DNA of 64,000 nucleotides. Origin: Saururus chinensis. Taxonomy: Eukaryota; Streptophyta; Magnoliopsida; Piperales; Saururaceae. The DNA lies in the NCBI GenBank assembly GCA_035235625.1, contig CP141148.1, positions 12,795,659 through 12,859,658 on the forward strand. The letters run 5' to 3'. Positions 12,171 through 24,346 of the stretch are shown in pieces; the stretch's first letter is position 1, and every line of letters starts with the position of its first letter. The position numbers and the translations under genes were made by a program. The notes below the pieces were generated by a model, which worked only from the letters and a program-made list of their open reading frames with translations, was not told the DNA's origin and did not search any database.

Positions 12171-13672
12171 ATCTAATCATTTAATCTAAAAATTGTATAA
12201 ATTATTCAAACACTTGCCCCCAACCTGAGCAATACAATAAGATAAAACTTCATCTGCTATAGCATTGACAGTTTTGTAGTTTTTCGGTTTTGCCCTTTAA
12301 AACGTATTATGCAATGAGGATTGTCAACATTTCCTGGACTATCTACAGACCCTTATATAAGACTATATATACTCTTTTTACCAACAGCTCCACATTAACA
12401 ATAAATGCTTGCCATTAGTTATACCACATTCCCTTCCTAATCTTGCTATTGCCATTAATGATGAAAGGTTTTAATGATGTACATAGTAGTTGTGAGTCGC
12501 ACTGCAATAATATAGGAAGTAGACTATGATTTTAGGACAAATAGGCAAGCATAAACAAGGTTGCATAGTAGGTCAACAATGTTTCGACGTAATGATAGCC
12601 TGATGAACAATACAATAAAAGGAGTGATGTTCCTCACTAAGACAATACAAGAGAAGCAAGTCTGGAAAACAAGATCATCAAGTCTTTATGTTGAGAATCA
12701 ATATTTTACATTCCAAGTAGACAATATAAGACAACTGTAGGATAATATATTAAAGCATAATACAATACAAGAGCAGCAATTCTTCACATTTTAAATGCAC
12801 AATATACGAAAGCCATTTGATGATGCATCTACACATGCTGAGTATAAACATTGCAAGAGAAGTAAGTCTGGGAAACAAGTGTATTGTCATGGTAAGCGAG
12901 GTTGACTTTCCGCTAAAGAAACCCTTGCTTCTCAATTTAAGTAATTCCAGTCATAAGCTTACCTGCATCAAATGCTAAAGGCACATAGTTAAAAAGCTAA
13001 TAAAAAATGCTACAAAGAGTACAAAAGCCTATTAACAGTTGGCTTGCATGAGTAAAATCTGTGTAACACCTAATTAATTGAAATATTTTTAAGCATAACA
13101 CTTCATAGAAACTATTTGCAGTATTGGCCTAATTAATTGAAATAGCACCTAACGGTATACGGTCAAACATGAATTTTCCTTTGTAAAGCACATGAGCAAT
13201 AGGTTAAAATCACATATTCAAAAGTAAAACTCCCTGTCATTGTAGAGTTGAGTAGTAGTAAAACAAAAATAAAACAAAGTGATAAAGATAAAAAAAAAAA
13301 GAAAAGTTGGGCATATGTTGCTATGCTGAAACACAACTAGGTACATATATATGACTGTCATACAAACTTGGAATTTTCTAAAGTTATTAAAACTACCATA
13401 TACAAAATAACAAGTTGCTATCAAGTGACACCTTGTAATTAAATTTACCACCAATGTAAATCCCGGTGAAAGACATCATTCGGAGAGCGAAGCTAATTCT
13501 TCTAAACTCAAAAAAAAAACCAAAAAAGTGAGAAAGAAACAGAAAGGAAAAGTTGGGCACATGCTGCTGGACTCAAACACGGAAGAGGAAGTTGATTACG
13601 TGCTTTTATGCTATTTGAAGAGTTGAGAAAGAAGAAAAGGAGAAGCCACTTACTTACATGATGCAAAGTTCT
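12171..13672. other. Non-coding, including the CNL 3' flank
   Basis: No coding region is supported. Immediately after the CNL stop the minus strand reads ATGTAAGTAAG (near 13655), a good splice-donor sequence. The CNL transcript may therefore have an intron in its 3' UTR; this is inference. Confidence 0.45.
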
Positions 13673-16600
13673 TCACGCATTTTCTTGAATTATCTTCCGG
13701 TCAATTTCAATGTGAGGGATGTGGGCAATCTTGGACCACTGATCCCCTCCCACCTTGCAACTCTCTCCTAGATTGGGACAAAGAGAGATTTCCAACTTAT
13801 GCAGTTTCTTCAAGGAGCCCATCTCCTCCGGAAACGACCTCAAATTTGAGCAGTAATGAATTACAAGAGTTTGCAGCTCAGTGAATGTAATTAAATTATT
13901 GGAGAGCTTCATCACCTCTTTATCGCCTCCAGTTATCAAATGGTTAAGAACTGGGAGTCTGGGTAATTTACTGAGCAAGTTTGCCGGAAGTTCCAAGATC
14001 TCAGTGCTCGGCGGGATGGATCCGACCTCACTCAGGTTCGGGCAGGACCAAATATGAATCTCTTTCAATGCTTTTGAAACAATGCAGGGTAACACTTTTA
14101 GATTATCACAACGGTCTATTTCCAACCTGCGGAGACAGGGCATATGTGCCACTATTCCCGTCTTCCAGCTTGCGTCTAATTTTGGACAGTCATGAATGTA
14201 TAGTTCTTCCAGTCCCTTCATGGAGTTCATGAACTCCTCTGGAAGAGAAATCAATTGGTAGCATTTCGCAATTCTCAGAGTTTTCAACCCAATGAATCGA
14301 AGTAGATCGCAGGAGAGCTCTGTTGTCATGCCTTCAATTGTCAAATCTTCAAGCTTTGGGAGGCTGGGTAAGTTATTGATCAACTCACCTGGACAACTTG
14401 ACATTTTAAATTTCTGCACGCTCAGCGGGATCGATTCCAACCCACTCAACTTCTCTAAACCTATGATCTCTACTTCTGTGAGTTCTTTAGAAAATATGCG
14501 GGTTAATTTAATAGACTTGCCACCCGTGATCCAGAATTCGCTGAGGCAGGGCATCCATCCCACTCTAATAATCAGCAATGCCTCCTCCCACTCCTCCCAC
14601 TCCACCAATCCGTCGATATACAAGGACTCCAGTTTAGGAAACCCATTCTTGGATCCCATGAACTCGCTGCCCACTTTTCTCACCTTCGGTACGTATATAT
14701 AAAGATACCGAAGCTCTGGCAAGTTACCCAAAGCTGGTAGTTCCGTACTGTTCCTAGCCCAGAAACTGACTGTGACCAGTCTAGAGAAAGACGGCTCTCC
14801 CACCCAGCTTGGAAATTTTGAGCCTGGATACTCGAAAATTTTAAGCTTTTGGATACTGGGATGGGGTCGGAGAGCATCGAGGACACCCTCTGCTATGCTT
14901 GGTCTCGTTCTGTCACTCCAACTCAGTTCTAGTTGTTGGAGATAACTTTTATCCTCAAGTTTCGCATTGACAGCCTCATCTATGCTTGCTGCCTCCAAGT
15001 TTTCTATGCAAAGACTCTCTTGGAGATGGTTGAGATCTCTCAACTCACTCAGGTTGCATTCTCCTTCTGTCACAATGAATCTATGTAGCCTCTCGAGGGA
15101 AGTTAATTTCCCTATTCCCGCCGGTAATGTCTTCAAGCTATCAGTGCAATCAATTCCAAGTCCTCTCAAGCTGGTCATTTTCTTGATTCCACTTGGTAAT
15201 TGACGGAGGTTTCTACTATAATTCAGATCTAAGAGCCGTAGATGAGGTAGATCACTTATAGATTCCGATAATATCTCGACTCTTGAATAACTCAAAATGA
15301 GATACCTCAGATTCCACAATTTCCCAATGGACTTAGGCAATACCTTAATTCTCTGATAAGGCAAGTCCAAATATCTTAGATGCACTAATTTACCAATTGA
15401 ATCGAGTAATTTCGAATTTCTCAAGCTCAATACTCTGATGGATTGTAGTTGTTCAAGTGCAAGTGTGTCATCATTGAAAACAAGTGTGCGTAGATTTTTA
15501 AAAGCAGCTGAATCTATTTTGTCAAATCTTTCGCCACTCCAGGTGCAAGTGCAGTGACGAAGTTTTCTACTGTTGAATGATGAATCATCTTTGGAGCCGT
15601 CAATAAAAGCGGATTCTCCATTTGTCACAAGTTGTGCGAGATCATAGACTAAATCATGCATCTTGCACGAGGTAATGTTTCCAAAAACATCAATTTGTGG
15701 CTCTTGAAGGAGTGACCACTCAAGTAGTTCCTTAAAATACTCATTGCCTGTGTCCTCCATCTTGTTTTCATCAGGTGGAATATAACCTTGAGCCACCCAC
15801 ATATGTACTAGAACTTTCTTTTCTATTTCATAGCCTTTTGGAAATATAGTACAGTATTGAAAGCACCGCTTTAATGGTGGGGACAAACGATAATAGCTCA
15901 GCATTAAGGAGGGTAAAATACCTCCTTTAGGCAGATTCCAAATTTCATCATTAAGGGCATTCTCCCAATTCTTCTTCGTCTTTGCAGTCCCCAAGGCACC
16001 TGCCACAGATTTTATAGCTAAAGGTATCCCTTCGCATTTTTTTACAATTTCTATCCCTACATTCATCAATTCTGGAAACTCACCTTCATTAATGCCGGCA
16101 ATTTGCCTAAATATTAACAAGCAATCTTTAAAGAATAAAGGGCCTAATTCGTGTGTACATGAGCTATTCATAACTTCTGCAACTTTTTTATTGCGTGTAG
16201 TGACCACTATCATGCGCCTATTTTCCCCACATGTCTTAAGAATATCTACAAGAACTACCCATTTGCCAAATTCTTCGTTCCATACATCATCTAAAACAAG
16301 TAGAAATCGCTTGCCCTTAAGGTTGTCCCGTAAAATTGTAGATAAGGCCTCTAACCCTGTTGCAGTAGGATGCTCCTTTTTAATGGCCTCAATAATCATC
16401 TTAATTATTTTTACAACATCAAATTCAACAGAAACGTATACCCAAATGAGTTCATCGAATTGGGACTTCACTTTTTCATCATTATATACTACTTTGGCGA
16501 GGGTTGTCTTTCCATAACCGCCCATTCCTACTATCGATATGACAGGAATGTCTGATGGCTTAGAACTACCTTCGTTGAGGAGCATATTAATTATCCTATT

Positions 16601-17122
16601 TTTGTCATCTTTTCTTCCAATTACCTCTGAGGTAACTAAAGAAGAATATGTCATCCTTGAACTATCTACCTCAAATCCTGCAGTATTCTGTTGAAAACCA
16701 AACCTATTTTTCTCAATTACAATTTGATCCAACTTTTTATTTACGTTCTTCATTTTCTTACCAATATTATGGTGAAGAAAGAGTTGTTGACAACAAGTGC
16801 ACTGGGTAAAGAAACTCCATACCGGATTGTTGGTGCTGAAATTCCATACCGGACTGTTGGTGCTGAGCAGATGGGATTTTACCTTCCACTCATCAAGCAC
16901 ATCATCCACTTCATATTCCATATATTTGAGCTTAGAGAGCCACTCTTGCACATCTTTGTCTTTAAACTGCTTCATCTCAGCATCATGTAGAGAGGCTTGA
17001 ATGTCCCTAAGTGTCTCCGCAAGCTTATTGGCCTCTTCCTTGGTGCTTCTCAGCAATTTCACCTCGTCAGTAGCAAGGTGGGCAAGATTTTCAAGTGCAA
17101 ATGAAAGGATTGCATCCGCCAT
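13673..17122 (-). CDS. CC-NB-LRR (CNL) disease-resistance protein, RGA-like, single exon
   Basis: This is an intracellular immune receptor of the plant CNL class. An uninterrupted frame extends to 17158 (1161 codons). The ATG at its codon 13 (17122), starting MADAILSFALENL, is preferred: CNL proteins usually begin MA(D/E)AIL, and a TATA box lies only about 56 bp upstream of it. Residues here are numbered from the longer frame. The order is an Rx-type coiled coil with YEVDDVLDEW (82-91), P-loop GMGGYGKTT (211-219), FDELIWVYVS (RNBS-A), kinase-2 FLLVLDDVW (285-293), RNBS-B MIVVTTR (316-322), GLPL-type GIPLA (377-381), RNBS-D CFQYCTIFPKGYE (432-444) and MHD (500-502). Leucine-rich repeats run from about 560 to the C-terminus. 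All nucleotide-binding motifs are intact, so it is probably functional. The P-loop has Y where V is usual. Direct ~4-kb repeats lie on both sides. Confidence 0.95.
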   Translation of the reverse strand: MADAILSFALENLAHLATDEVKLLRSTKEEANKLAETLRDIQASLHDAEMKQFKDKDVQEWLSKLKYMEYEVDDVLDEWKVKSHLLSTNSPVWNFSTNNPVWSFFTQCTCCQQLFLHHNIGKKMKNVNKKLDQIVIEKNRFGFQQNTAGFEVDSSRMTYSSLVTSEVIGRKDDKNRIINMLLNEGSSKPSDIPVISIVGMGGYGKTTLAKVVYNDEKVKSQFDELIWVYVSVEFDVVKIIKMIIEAIKKEHPTATGLEALSTILRDNLKGKRFLLVLDDVWNEEFGKWVVLVDILKTCGENRRMIVVTTRNKKVAEVMNSSCTHELGPLFFKDCLLIFRQIAGINEGEFPELMNVGIEIVKKCEGIPLAIKSVAGALGTAKTKKNWENALNDEIWNLPKGGILPSLMLSYYRLSPPLKRCFQYCTIFPKGYEIEKKVLVHMWVAQGYIPPDENKMEDTGNEYFKELLEWSLLQEPQIDVFGNITSCKMHDLVYDLAQLVTNGESAFIDGSKDDSSFNSRKLRHCTCTWSGERFDKIDSAAFKNLRTLVFNDDTLALEQLQSIRVLSLRNSKLLDSIGKLVHLRYLDLPYQRIKVLPKSIGKLWNLRYLILSYSRVEILSESISDLPHLRLLDLNYSRNLRQLPSGIKKMTSLRGLGIDCTDSLKTLPAGIGKLTSLERLHRFIVTEGECNLSELRDLNHLQESLCIENLEAASIDEAVNAKLEDKSYLQQLELSWSDRTRPSIAEGVLDALRPHPSIQKLKIFEYPGSKFPSWVGEPSFSRLVTVSFWARNSTELPALGNLPELRYLYIYVPKVRKVGSEFMGSKNGFPKLESLYIDGLVEWEEWEEALLIIRVGWMPCLSEFWITGGKSIKLTRIFSKELTEVEIIGLEKLSGLESIPLSVQKFKMSSCPGELINNLPSLPKLEDLTIEGMTTELSCDLLRFIGLKTLRIAKCYQLISLPEEFMNSMKGLEELYIHDCPKLDASWKTGIVAHMPCLRRLEIDRCDNLKVLPCIVSKALKEIHIWSCPNLSEVGSIPPSTEILELPANLLSKLPRLPVLNHLITGGDKEVMKLSNNLITFTELQTLVIHYCSNLRSFPEEMGSLKKLHKLEISLCPNLGESCKVGGDQWSKIAHIPHIEIDRKIIQENA

Positions 17123-17177
17123 TTTTAGAGAAATTTTTCTTGACAAGCGAGCAGGCAAGAAGAGAAGAAGAATAGCT

Positions 17178-17185
17178 TTATAAAA
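17178..17185 (-). promoter_or_regulatory. TATA box of the CNL gene
   Basis: TTTATAAA lies 56-63 bp upstream of the preferred start codon at 17122. A transcript starting about 30 bp downstream would begin near 17150. That would leave the upstream ATG at 17158 outside or at the very end of the transcript. Confidence 0.5.
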
Positions 17186-18150
17186 AGTTTGAAGAGCTTG
17201 TATCCATTGACTTGCCTTATTCTTTCAGAGCTGGGTCCATTCACATAGAAAAGTAATGGCCAATTATTGAACTCATTGCCAGCTATCTTATTTATTTTGA
17301 TTTTGTTACTTTGTGTATGATTCTGGTTTTGCAAGTTTCAAATTATAATTGAATTATATCTAGTAGTTAGCAGTTTTTTGGTATCAGGCTATATATATCT
17401 TAGTGTGTTTACTTTGTATTTAGTAGTATTAAATTTATATATTGAATTTGAATAATATTTTTACAAAAATAATACACAATATTAATGAACTAAGATCAGA
17501 TTTTCAACCTTCTTTTTCTTAGTCTAACCGTGTGAGCCCTACCACTTGTTTACCTTTTTTCTTGAGAGATGGTAGTCGCCCACTTTTGTGAATAAAATTG
17601 TAAAAGATTTAACCTTAAATTAATGGTTAAAATTTGATGCACTTAAATTGATAAGAGATCGATTTTTTAAAGACCTAGTTCTGTGGAGCCAGGCCATTCA
17701 TCAAGACGAACTATATTGAATTAAGGGCACTTTTATAGGCCCACTTGTATGGGGCGAAGTCTAAAAAAATCAACCTCAATTTAATGACTTAAAGGTAATA
17801 GACTTAAATAGATTTAAATTGGTCTTATCCTTATCTTACGCCTCTAAGGATTTGAATTAAAAAAATATAATCTCAACTACTGATTTAATGGTTAGTTGAA
17901 ATGTCAGTCCAAATAGGCCTAACATTTATGTTCCCCTTTTTCTTCGTAATGTTCTTTGTAATTTCCTTGGTCCTACCTTCATGAGATGTTTAGGAACTAT
18001 ATTTTGAAAATCAACATAATAAACCTTATTCTCAAGTTTAGATAAAATACCTCTTCACTTTTTGCTTTGTCCTGCTGTGTGAGACTTTTCATTGTTTAGA
18101 CTTTTTTTTTAATTATTCTATTTGAGCAAAAACATAAAAGAAAATTTTAA
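17186..18150. other. CNL upstream region, non-coding
   Basis: AT-rich DNA with no supported coding region. I see no clear regulatory motif other than the TATA box. Confidence 0.45.
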
Positions 18151-18655
18151 GCTAGTAATATGAACAATAACCAAGTGCAACCAAATTAGCTTCCTAATTA
18201 TATACATGTACCACCTCAAAACTTTGTATGGAGGTGAGGCAAATATGGCTTTTCGTGGGAATTTGGGAACATCAATAATCAACTTTGAGTCACTCATGCA
18301 AAATGACTTTCTCAGCTAGCAGGCAGGAAGCCAACAATAAGTAGGAAAAGTATGCAAATGTCTCAAGCAACATTGCATATGGGTCTGGGTACTTGAGTGG
18401 CTAGTAACATGAACAATAACCAAGCGCAACTAAATTAGCTTCCTGATGATACACATAACACCTCAAAACTTTGCATTGAGGTGAGGCAAATATGGCTTTC
18501 CATGGGAATTTAGGAACCATTAAGCTGAAGGAAGTTAATATTCAACTGAGTCACTGTGCAAAATGACTTTGTCAATAGAACGTAGCAAACAGTAAGCAAG
18601 AAAAGCATGCAAATGTCTCAACCAACATTGCATATGGGGGCGGACACTTGAGTGG
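18151..18655. repeat. Tandem duplication, ~250-bp unit, two copies
   Basis: Unit 1 (18151-18399) and unit 2 (18400-18655) both start GCTAGTAA(T/C)ATGAACAATA. They share AACCAAG, CACCTCAAAACTTTG and GAGGTGAGGCAAATATGGCT, and end ACTTGAGTGG. The copies differ at perhaps one base in eight by eye, with small gaps. Confidence 0.85.
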
Positions 18656-19130
18656 AAAATGCTCTAGAAAATGACCATTCCAATGACTTATAATCCCACT
18701 TTCACTAGTGCTTAGGTTGAATTTCTCCCGTAAACAGGGCATCAAAATTAAGAGTTTTTTATTGATGAGTAAAAATTTTGTTGCTCTTTTGAATTTCGGC
18801 TAAGGTTATGTAGTTCGAACTTGTAGTGTGATGAGGTTCACTTTACTAAATTGGTGGAAGTTGCTAAAATAGGCAGTATACATACCAAATGGTTCCCCAT
18901 AGCCCAAGTCCAAAAGTAATGGTAGGACGGAATCTTATCCATGCGCATCACGTGCAGTGTCGCAAACCCCAAAGGTAGTGTTGCAACCTCACATGCACAA
19001 AATTGTTGTTGGGATTCATTTGAGAGGCTCTACCGACTACCCGTAGTAAGAGTTGATATCAATACTCTAGTTGACCTCAAATAGAAAAGATCGTGGCTAT
19101 TTAGACCCCCTCTTTTTTCTACAACCCCAA
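18656..19130. other. Non-coding, nothing recognised
   Basis: No supported coding region or repeat family in this stretch. Confidence 0.45.
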
Positions 19131-19640
19131 AATTGTGTTTTTTTTCACTTCTTTCCCCCTCTCTCCCATCCCTCTTTCCCTTCTCCTCCAGCACCAACTA
19201 CAGTGTGGGCAGGGTAAATTTGGTAGCAACTATGACCAAGGGCCCCAGTGGCTGAGCCTAGTGACTAGCGGCCGAGACTGCTATTGGCTGCCCAACAGTA
19301 GCGATGGGGCCGCAGCCGCTGCTGGCTGCACCGAGTGGCCACGACACACTGCTGGCCGCACCCCATGACCCCGAGGTCTAGCGGCTGCAAGGTCGCGGCC
19401 GCTGCTGCCCGTGTCCAGTAGCGTGACCCGCTACTGGCCATGCCCCGAGACCCCAAGGTCGTGGCCGCTGCTGGCCACGCCCATCGGCCGCAGGGTCTTG
19501 GCAGCTGCTAGCCGCTCCCAACAGTGCAGTGTCACGGTCGATGCTGGCCATGAACAGCGGTTGCTACTGGTCACCACCACTAGTCGCCCGTGCAGCCATT
19601 AGCCACTCCTAGGGCAGCGCCTAGTGGTCGCAACCACTCA
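19131..19640. repeat. GC-rich low-complexity island
   Basis: A T/C-rich lead-in (about 19135-19190) is followed by roughly 430 bp dominated by variants of GCCGCTGCTGGCC, far richer in G+C than its surroundings. Frames on both strands are open for 60-80 codons, but only because of composition. It resembles the interior of the foldback element at 38288-38876 in layout and composition. Confidence 0.55.
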
Positions 19641-19659
19641 TCGCAACTACCACTGACAA

Positions 19660-22600
19660 TACCAACACAGCCACTACTATCACTGCAAACTCTACCATCA
19701 CCACCACCACTGCTACTGCAGCCTCCACCACCACCCTAGCCACCATCGCCGACACCCTTTCCAGTACCATTGTTACTACAGTCGCCACCATTACAACCAC
19801 CACCACCACTGCTACTGCAGCCTCCACCACCACCCTAGCCACCATCGCCGACACCCTTTCCAGTACCATTGTTACTACAGTCGCCACCATTACAACCACC
19901 ACCACCATTGTTGACATTGTTTCCACCATTGTCACTGCCACCCACACCACCACTACCACTACCACCACCGTTGTCACTACTACTCCTACAGTTGCGGCCA
20001 CCACCTCTACCACCACTACTATGGATACTACCATAAATAACTCCACCACTACCACCATTGGTGAATTTAAGATTCAGTTTTTTATAGCAACATTGGTACA
20101 ACCAAACAATGAAAGTTTTTTAGAATTTCCTAAATTCTCTTTCACTTAAATTCACTTTCTCTTTTTCTTTCTCTTTCTTCTAGTTTCCACCAATCCAAAC
20201 ATTCCCTAAAATATTTCAAGATGTACATAGAGAGGTGTTCATTCATAATGAAAAAAATGTAGACACTAAGTAGCCATTTTCACAACAAATGGGCAAAGGA
20301 TAAACAAGGTTGTGCACCAGGTCACATAGGCTTCACGATCAATTATGATAGTCACTACACAATAGAAGGTGTCGAGATACAATACAAGAGAAGCTATGTC
20401 AGGAAAACAATACTTCTATAGCTATCAAATGAGCAATTGTTAGAAGTTAAATTCAAGGTTTTCGGAGATAAATTTTTTAATACAAAATAAATGTTACTGT
20501 GATCCAGTATGAAGATGTTGACCGGTTTGACACTGCGTCAACCCCATTTTTAACATCAACAAACTGGAGAATTTCCTCATGCAAGATCGTAAAGAAACTT
20601 TTTTCCCAGAGAATCAACATGAAATAACTTAACATGAAATTGTGTGCACAAGATTGAAATGAACATATGGTCAGGTGGTGAGCAACTTCTCGGTTAGAAA
20701 CGAATCCGATTAAAGCTAAAGATCTAGGCAATAAAGAAAGCATGTACATTATAAAGAGGCAAGCAGCCGAAATCAAAATAACCCACTTGCATTTAAGACA
20801 TGCATTTTTTTTCACAAGCAAATAGATAGCCACATGAGAAGAGGAATGAAGCTCATCTATAGCAGAGAGAGAAGCTAGATGCTGGAGAACTTCATGACTT
20901 TAGATGACTACAGGAAGCTCAGGAGCATCTTAAATCAGCACTAGACCTTTGAGTTTCCATCATGCAGCAAAAACTTCAATGTTGATTCTATGGAAATGTG
21001 TACTTTTCACCGGGTTATGTTGAATCTTTGCTTAGAATTGTTTGACACAACTCTTCAATTTGTTGGAGATGAAAAACTATTGGGGCAGACAATATTCGCA
21101 CCAAGGTTGCAAAGAAGGTTGGTGGCAGTTGGCAGCGCTCGTCAGATAATTGAATTTAAGAGAGGAAGAGAAGCAGCAACAACAGTAGCGCCTAGGTAGA
21201 AAGGCAATAGACATCAGATGAACAGCCATCGCTTTAGGATCAGTTGGATTTGAAGATGGCAGCTGGGAGGGAAGGAGGTAGGGGAGGGGCCTGACCTATG
21301 GGCCATCGAAGGTGGAAGGGTTCTTCATAGAGAAGCAGAAGGGATTGACTACGGCCGACCCCATCGTAAAGGGAAACATTTTCTTTGCTCCCTACTAATA
21401 GGGTGACTTGCATAAGGGAACTAAAGTACTCTCAAGGAGGCACCCATGGTACTTTGCTACTTCTAAGCAACGGTTTAACTAGCTAAAAGAAGTAGCCCTC
21501 ATTTGTTAGTGGGCAAGAGACATAAAGGGAGTGTTGCATCAAGAGAAGTATAGTAATTTGGTGACCATAGTGGTAATATGAAGCTTGAGCAAATTTGTTA
21601 TTCCTAGGGTGGAGTAGACCTCTAGAGGGGATCACGAGAAGAACTTTGACTGAATTAGAAGGCCAAGAACTTTGTAAGTGGTGTGGACCAGAAGTTATTG
21701 GACACGATGAGAATGTTGTTCTACTATACTCTTGGTTTGTCGAGATCTTGTCCAAGGCTAGCACTACAATACAAAAATGAACTTTGATATAAGTGGAGTG
21801 ACATTAGATTATTAGGAGACATCAATAGGAGAAGACAAGAGTGTTAAAGTTTAACGTCATGGTGTAACCTTGTTGGTGGCAGCTACAAGGTGTGGGTGAA
21901 TTGTAGGAAAAAATTGCAAGTGTCTCAAGTGCAGGACCATCTTCAGGAGGGGAAGTTAGGCATCATTTGGTTTATTCTTTCCCAGTTAACATACAACACT
22001 AACTAACATGGAGAAGTTGGGTGCACTTTCTTATCCAAGTAACCTTTATGGCATAGTGTTTTGCCTTTTATGGGGTTGGCAAGGCATATTAAGCGAAAAA
22101 TCTTTATCATTCAATGGCTTAACCAAGGCAAAAGTGGAATGGGTTGAAGTTGGTGATGCCAAAGCATGCAATTTGTAGAATTATCCAAGCTTTAGTGTGA
22201 ATAAATTTCAAGTGTCGCAAAAAGAAGTAAGACATTTGTCGCAATCAAGTTCCACAGTCGGAGACAAGAGTCAGACCAACTAGAGGCAAAGTAGCGATGA
22301 GGGCATCAACAAATCGAGTGGGTGAGAGTGTCATGCAGCAGTGAAACGTACTACTTGTAACACATGTTGGGTAGTGCATACTTGGTTTGTATGCATTGTG
22401 GGAATTGTCCTCAATGTTGCTCACCATATATGCATACATTGTTGGGAAGGCCTACAATGTTGCACAATGTTATATAAATGCACGCAATGATGTGTACACA
22501 TAGTTGGCCATATTAGGACACTTGGTCTAGTAGCTTGTTATTTAGAGTTTTAACATGTCTCCTCCCCCTAGATAGCGTTGGATAGTCTTGTAAAGTGTTA

Positions 22601-23465
22601 TGAGGTCATTTGGTAAACTTTCGAAGCAACATACTCATATTACCACTTTGGCTATCATTCCAACAATATGAAACAAATCTCTTATGCTATATAGAGTGGA
22701 CTAGTTGAGCTGAAATGTATACATTGATGGTATAATGCATAACTTTTTAGAACCAAGAAAGGTTGGTTGGTTTGCTGGCCATCATACTAGGAGCCTCGTT
22801 ACTATGTCAATAAATAAACAAATCATCAAGTTGTAGGCCTTCTATTTTTCCTTCATTAATATATTTTTATATCTTTTTTCTATACTATTAAAGGAATCAC
22901 CTTGACTATTCCTCATTTAATGCATGCTCTTTCTTGTCTTTTTTATCTTTTAACTTACTTTTACCCCATTCTTTATCAAGGTAGCCCTCTTAAAGATAAA
23001 TATCTATATAAAGAGCATTGCCTATTGCCTATGGTTAAATAAAAAAATATTTTTTTCAAAATCTCTCTACCTTCTCACTTTTAAGTTTTATATCTCTTCT
23101 TTTTACACGGGCAACTCTTTATTTTCTTTCCCTCATTTTTTTATTAATAAAATTTAATATAAAAAGTTAAAAATAATTATGTACCTCAAAAATAAGTTGA
23201 ATAAAAGTATTAATTATATACTAATAATTAATCAATTATACAACTATTTTTTATATAAAATATAAAAATACTTAATTTAAACTTCTTGCCTTAGGCCTCT
23301 AATTGTATCAAGCCGGACTAAATTGGTTAAAACCAGTTGGGCTCTTGCCAAAAGAATGACTCGGTCAGACTAAATTGGCCAGGTCCGCCGGGCCGAATCA
23401 AGTTTTTCTACATGGTCATTCCAAGAGCATGCGACCCGATAGGATTGAATACACTAGATAACAAA
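19660..23465 (+). repeat. Copy B of the ~4-kb direct segmental duplication
   Basis: Collinear with copy A (7720-12170) in the same orientation. It lacks A's 10857-11433 (junction near 22800) and about 70 bp matching A near 11600-11660. It has an extra short tandem repeat inside the ACC-rich part: the stretch at 19692-19785 is repeated almost exactly at 19798-19890. No coding region is supported. A 260-280-bp antisense frame (21483-21764) is shared with copy A only because the DNA is duplicated. Confidence 0.85.
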
Positions 23466-23792
23466 AACTTAGTTTATTATTTGTATTATACCATTAAAAA
23501 GTTAAATAATATGATTAAATTTATTCAATGAGTAAATAAGAAGATAATTTCATCCGAGCATTATCTAAATAGAAAGTAATAGAAAAAGTTCTTCTATACC
23601 CATTTATCCGTTACCTATTTGTCATATTTAAAAAGGATACATATAGATACTCATTATCATGAATAATTCAATTTCAAAAGAGATTAGTTTAGTCTTTTAC
23701 AAAATTTTCATGCCATGATTTACCATGGTGAATTACTCAACGAAAGATTTTATTTAAATCTCAAATATTTATTGAATAAATTTAACTACTTA
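23466..23792. other. AT-rich non-coding flank
   Basis: No coding region. It ends in TTA (23790-23792), the left half of the target duplication of the CACTA element that follows. Confidence 0.6.
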
Positions 23793-24255
23793 CACTACAA
23801 CAAAATTGACTATTAGCAATGCTTTTAAGTGTTGTTAATAGTACTGTAAGCATCACTAATAGTTATTAGCGACGCATACAAAGCGTCGCTAAATTCATCG
23901 ATAAAACTGTCATCGCTACTACGTATTAGTGATGCTTAACTTAAAGTGTCACTAAAAGTATACTTTTGTTTTTGCAACACATAATTAAGTGTCTATCATA
24001 TTAAATTATTAGTGACACAGATCTATGCGTTGCTAATACTTTACTAGTAGTGATGCATAAGTATGCTTCGCTAATAATTTTATAATACGAAAAAAAAAAT
24101 TAAAAAAGCTTATTAGTGACGCATCATAATAAGCATCGGTAATGTTCAAGAATAAATTTTAAAAAAATTAAAAGTATATTATTAGCGACACATAATAATA
24201 CGTGTCGCTAATGAAAAGTTAGTAGCGATGATTGTCAAGTGTCGCTACTAGAAAA

Positions 24256-24258
<3 letters not shown>

Positions 24259-24342
<84 letters not shown>
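24259..24342. repeat. (TA)n microsatellite, about 42 units
   Basis: An uninterrupted TA run of about 84 bp inside the CACTA subterminal region. Confidence 0.95.

Positions 24343-24346
<4 letters not shown>

Noticed and set aside
13981..16990. Several 60-140-codon plus-strand frames opposite the CNL gene
   Set aside because: Shadows of the CNL coding sequence; no independent domain.
17123..17158. Upstream ATG of the CNL frame (12 extra residues)
   Set aside because: Too close to the TATA box and atypical for CNL N-termini; the ATG at 17122 is preferred.
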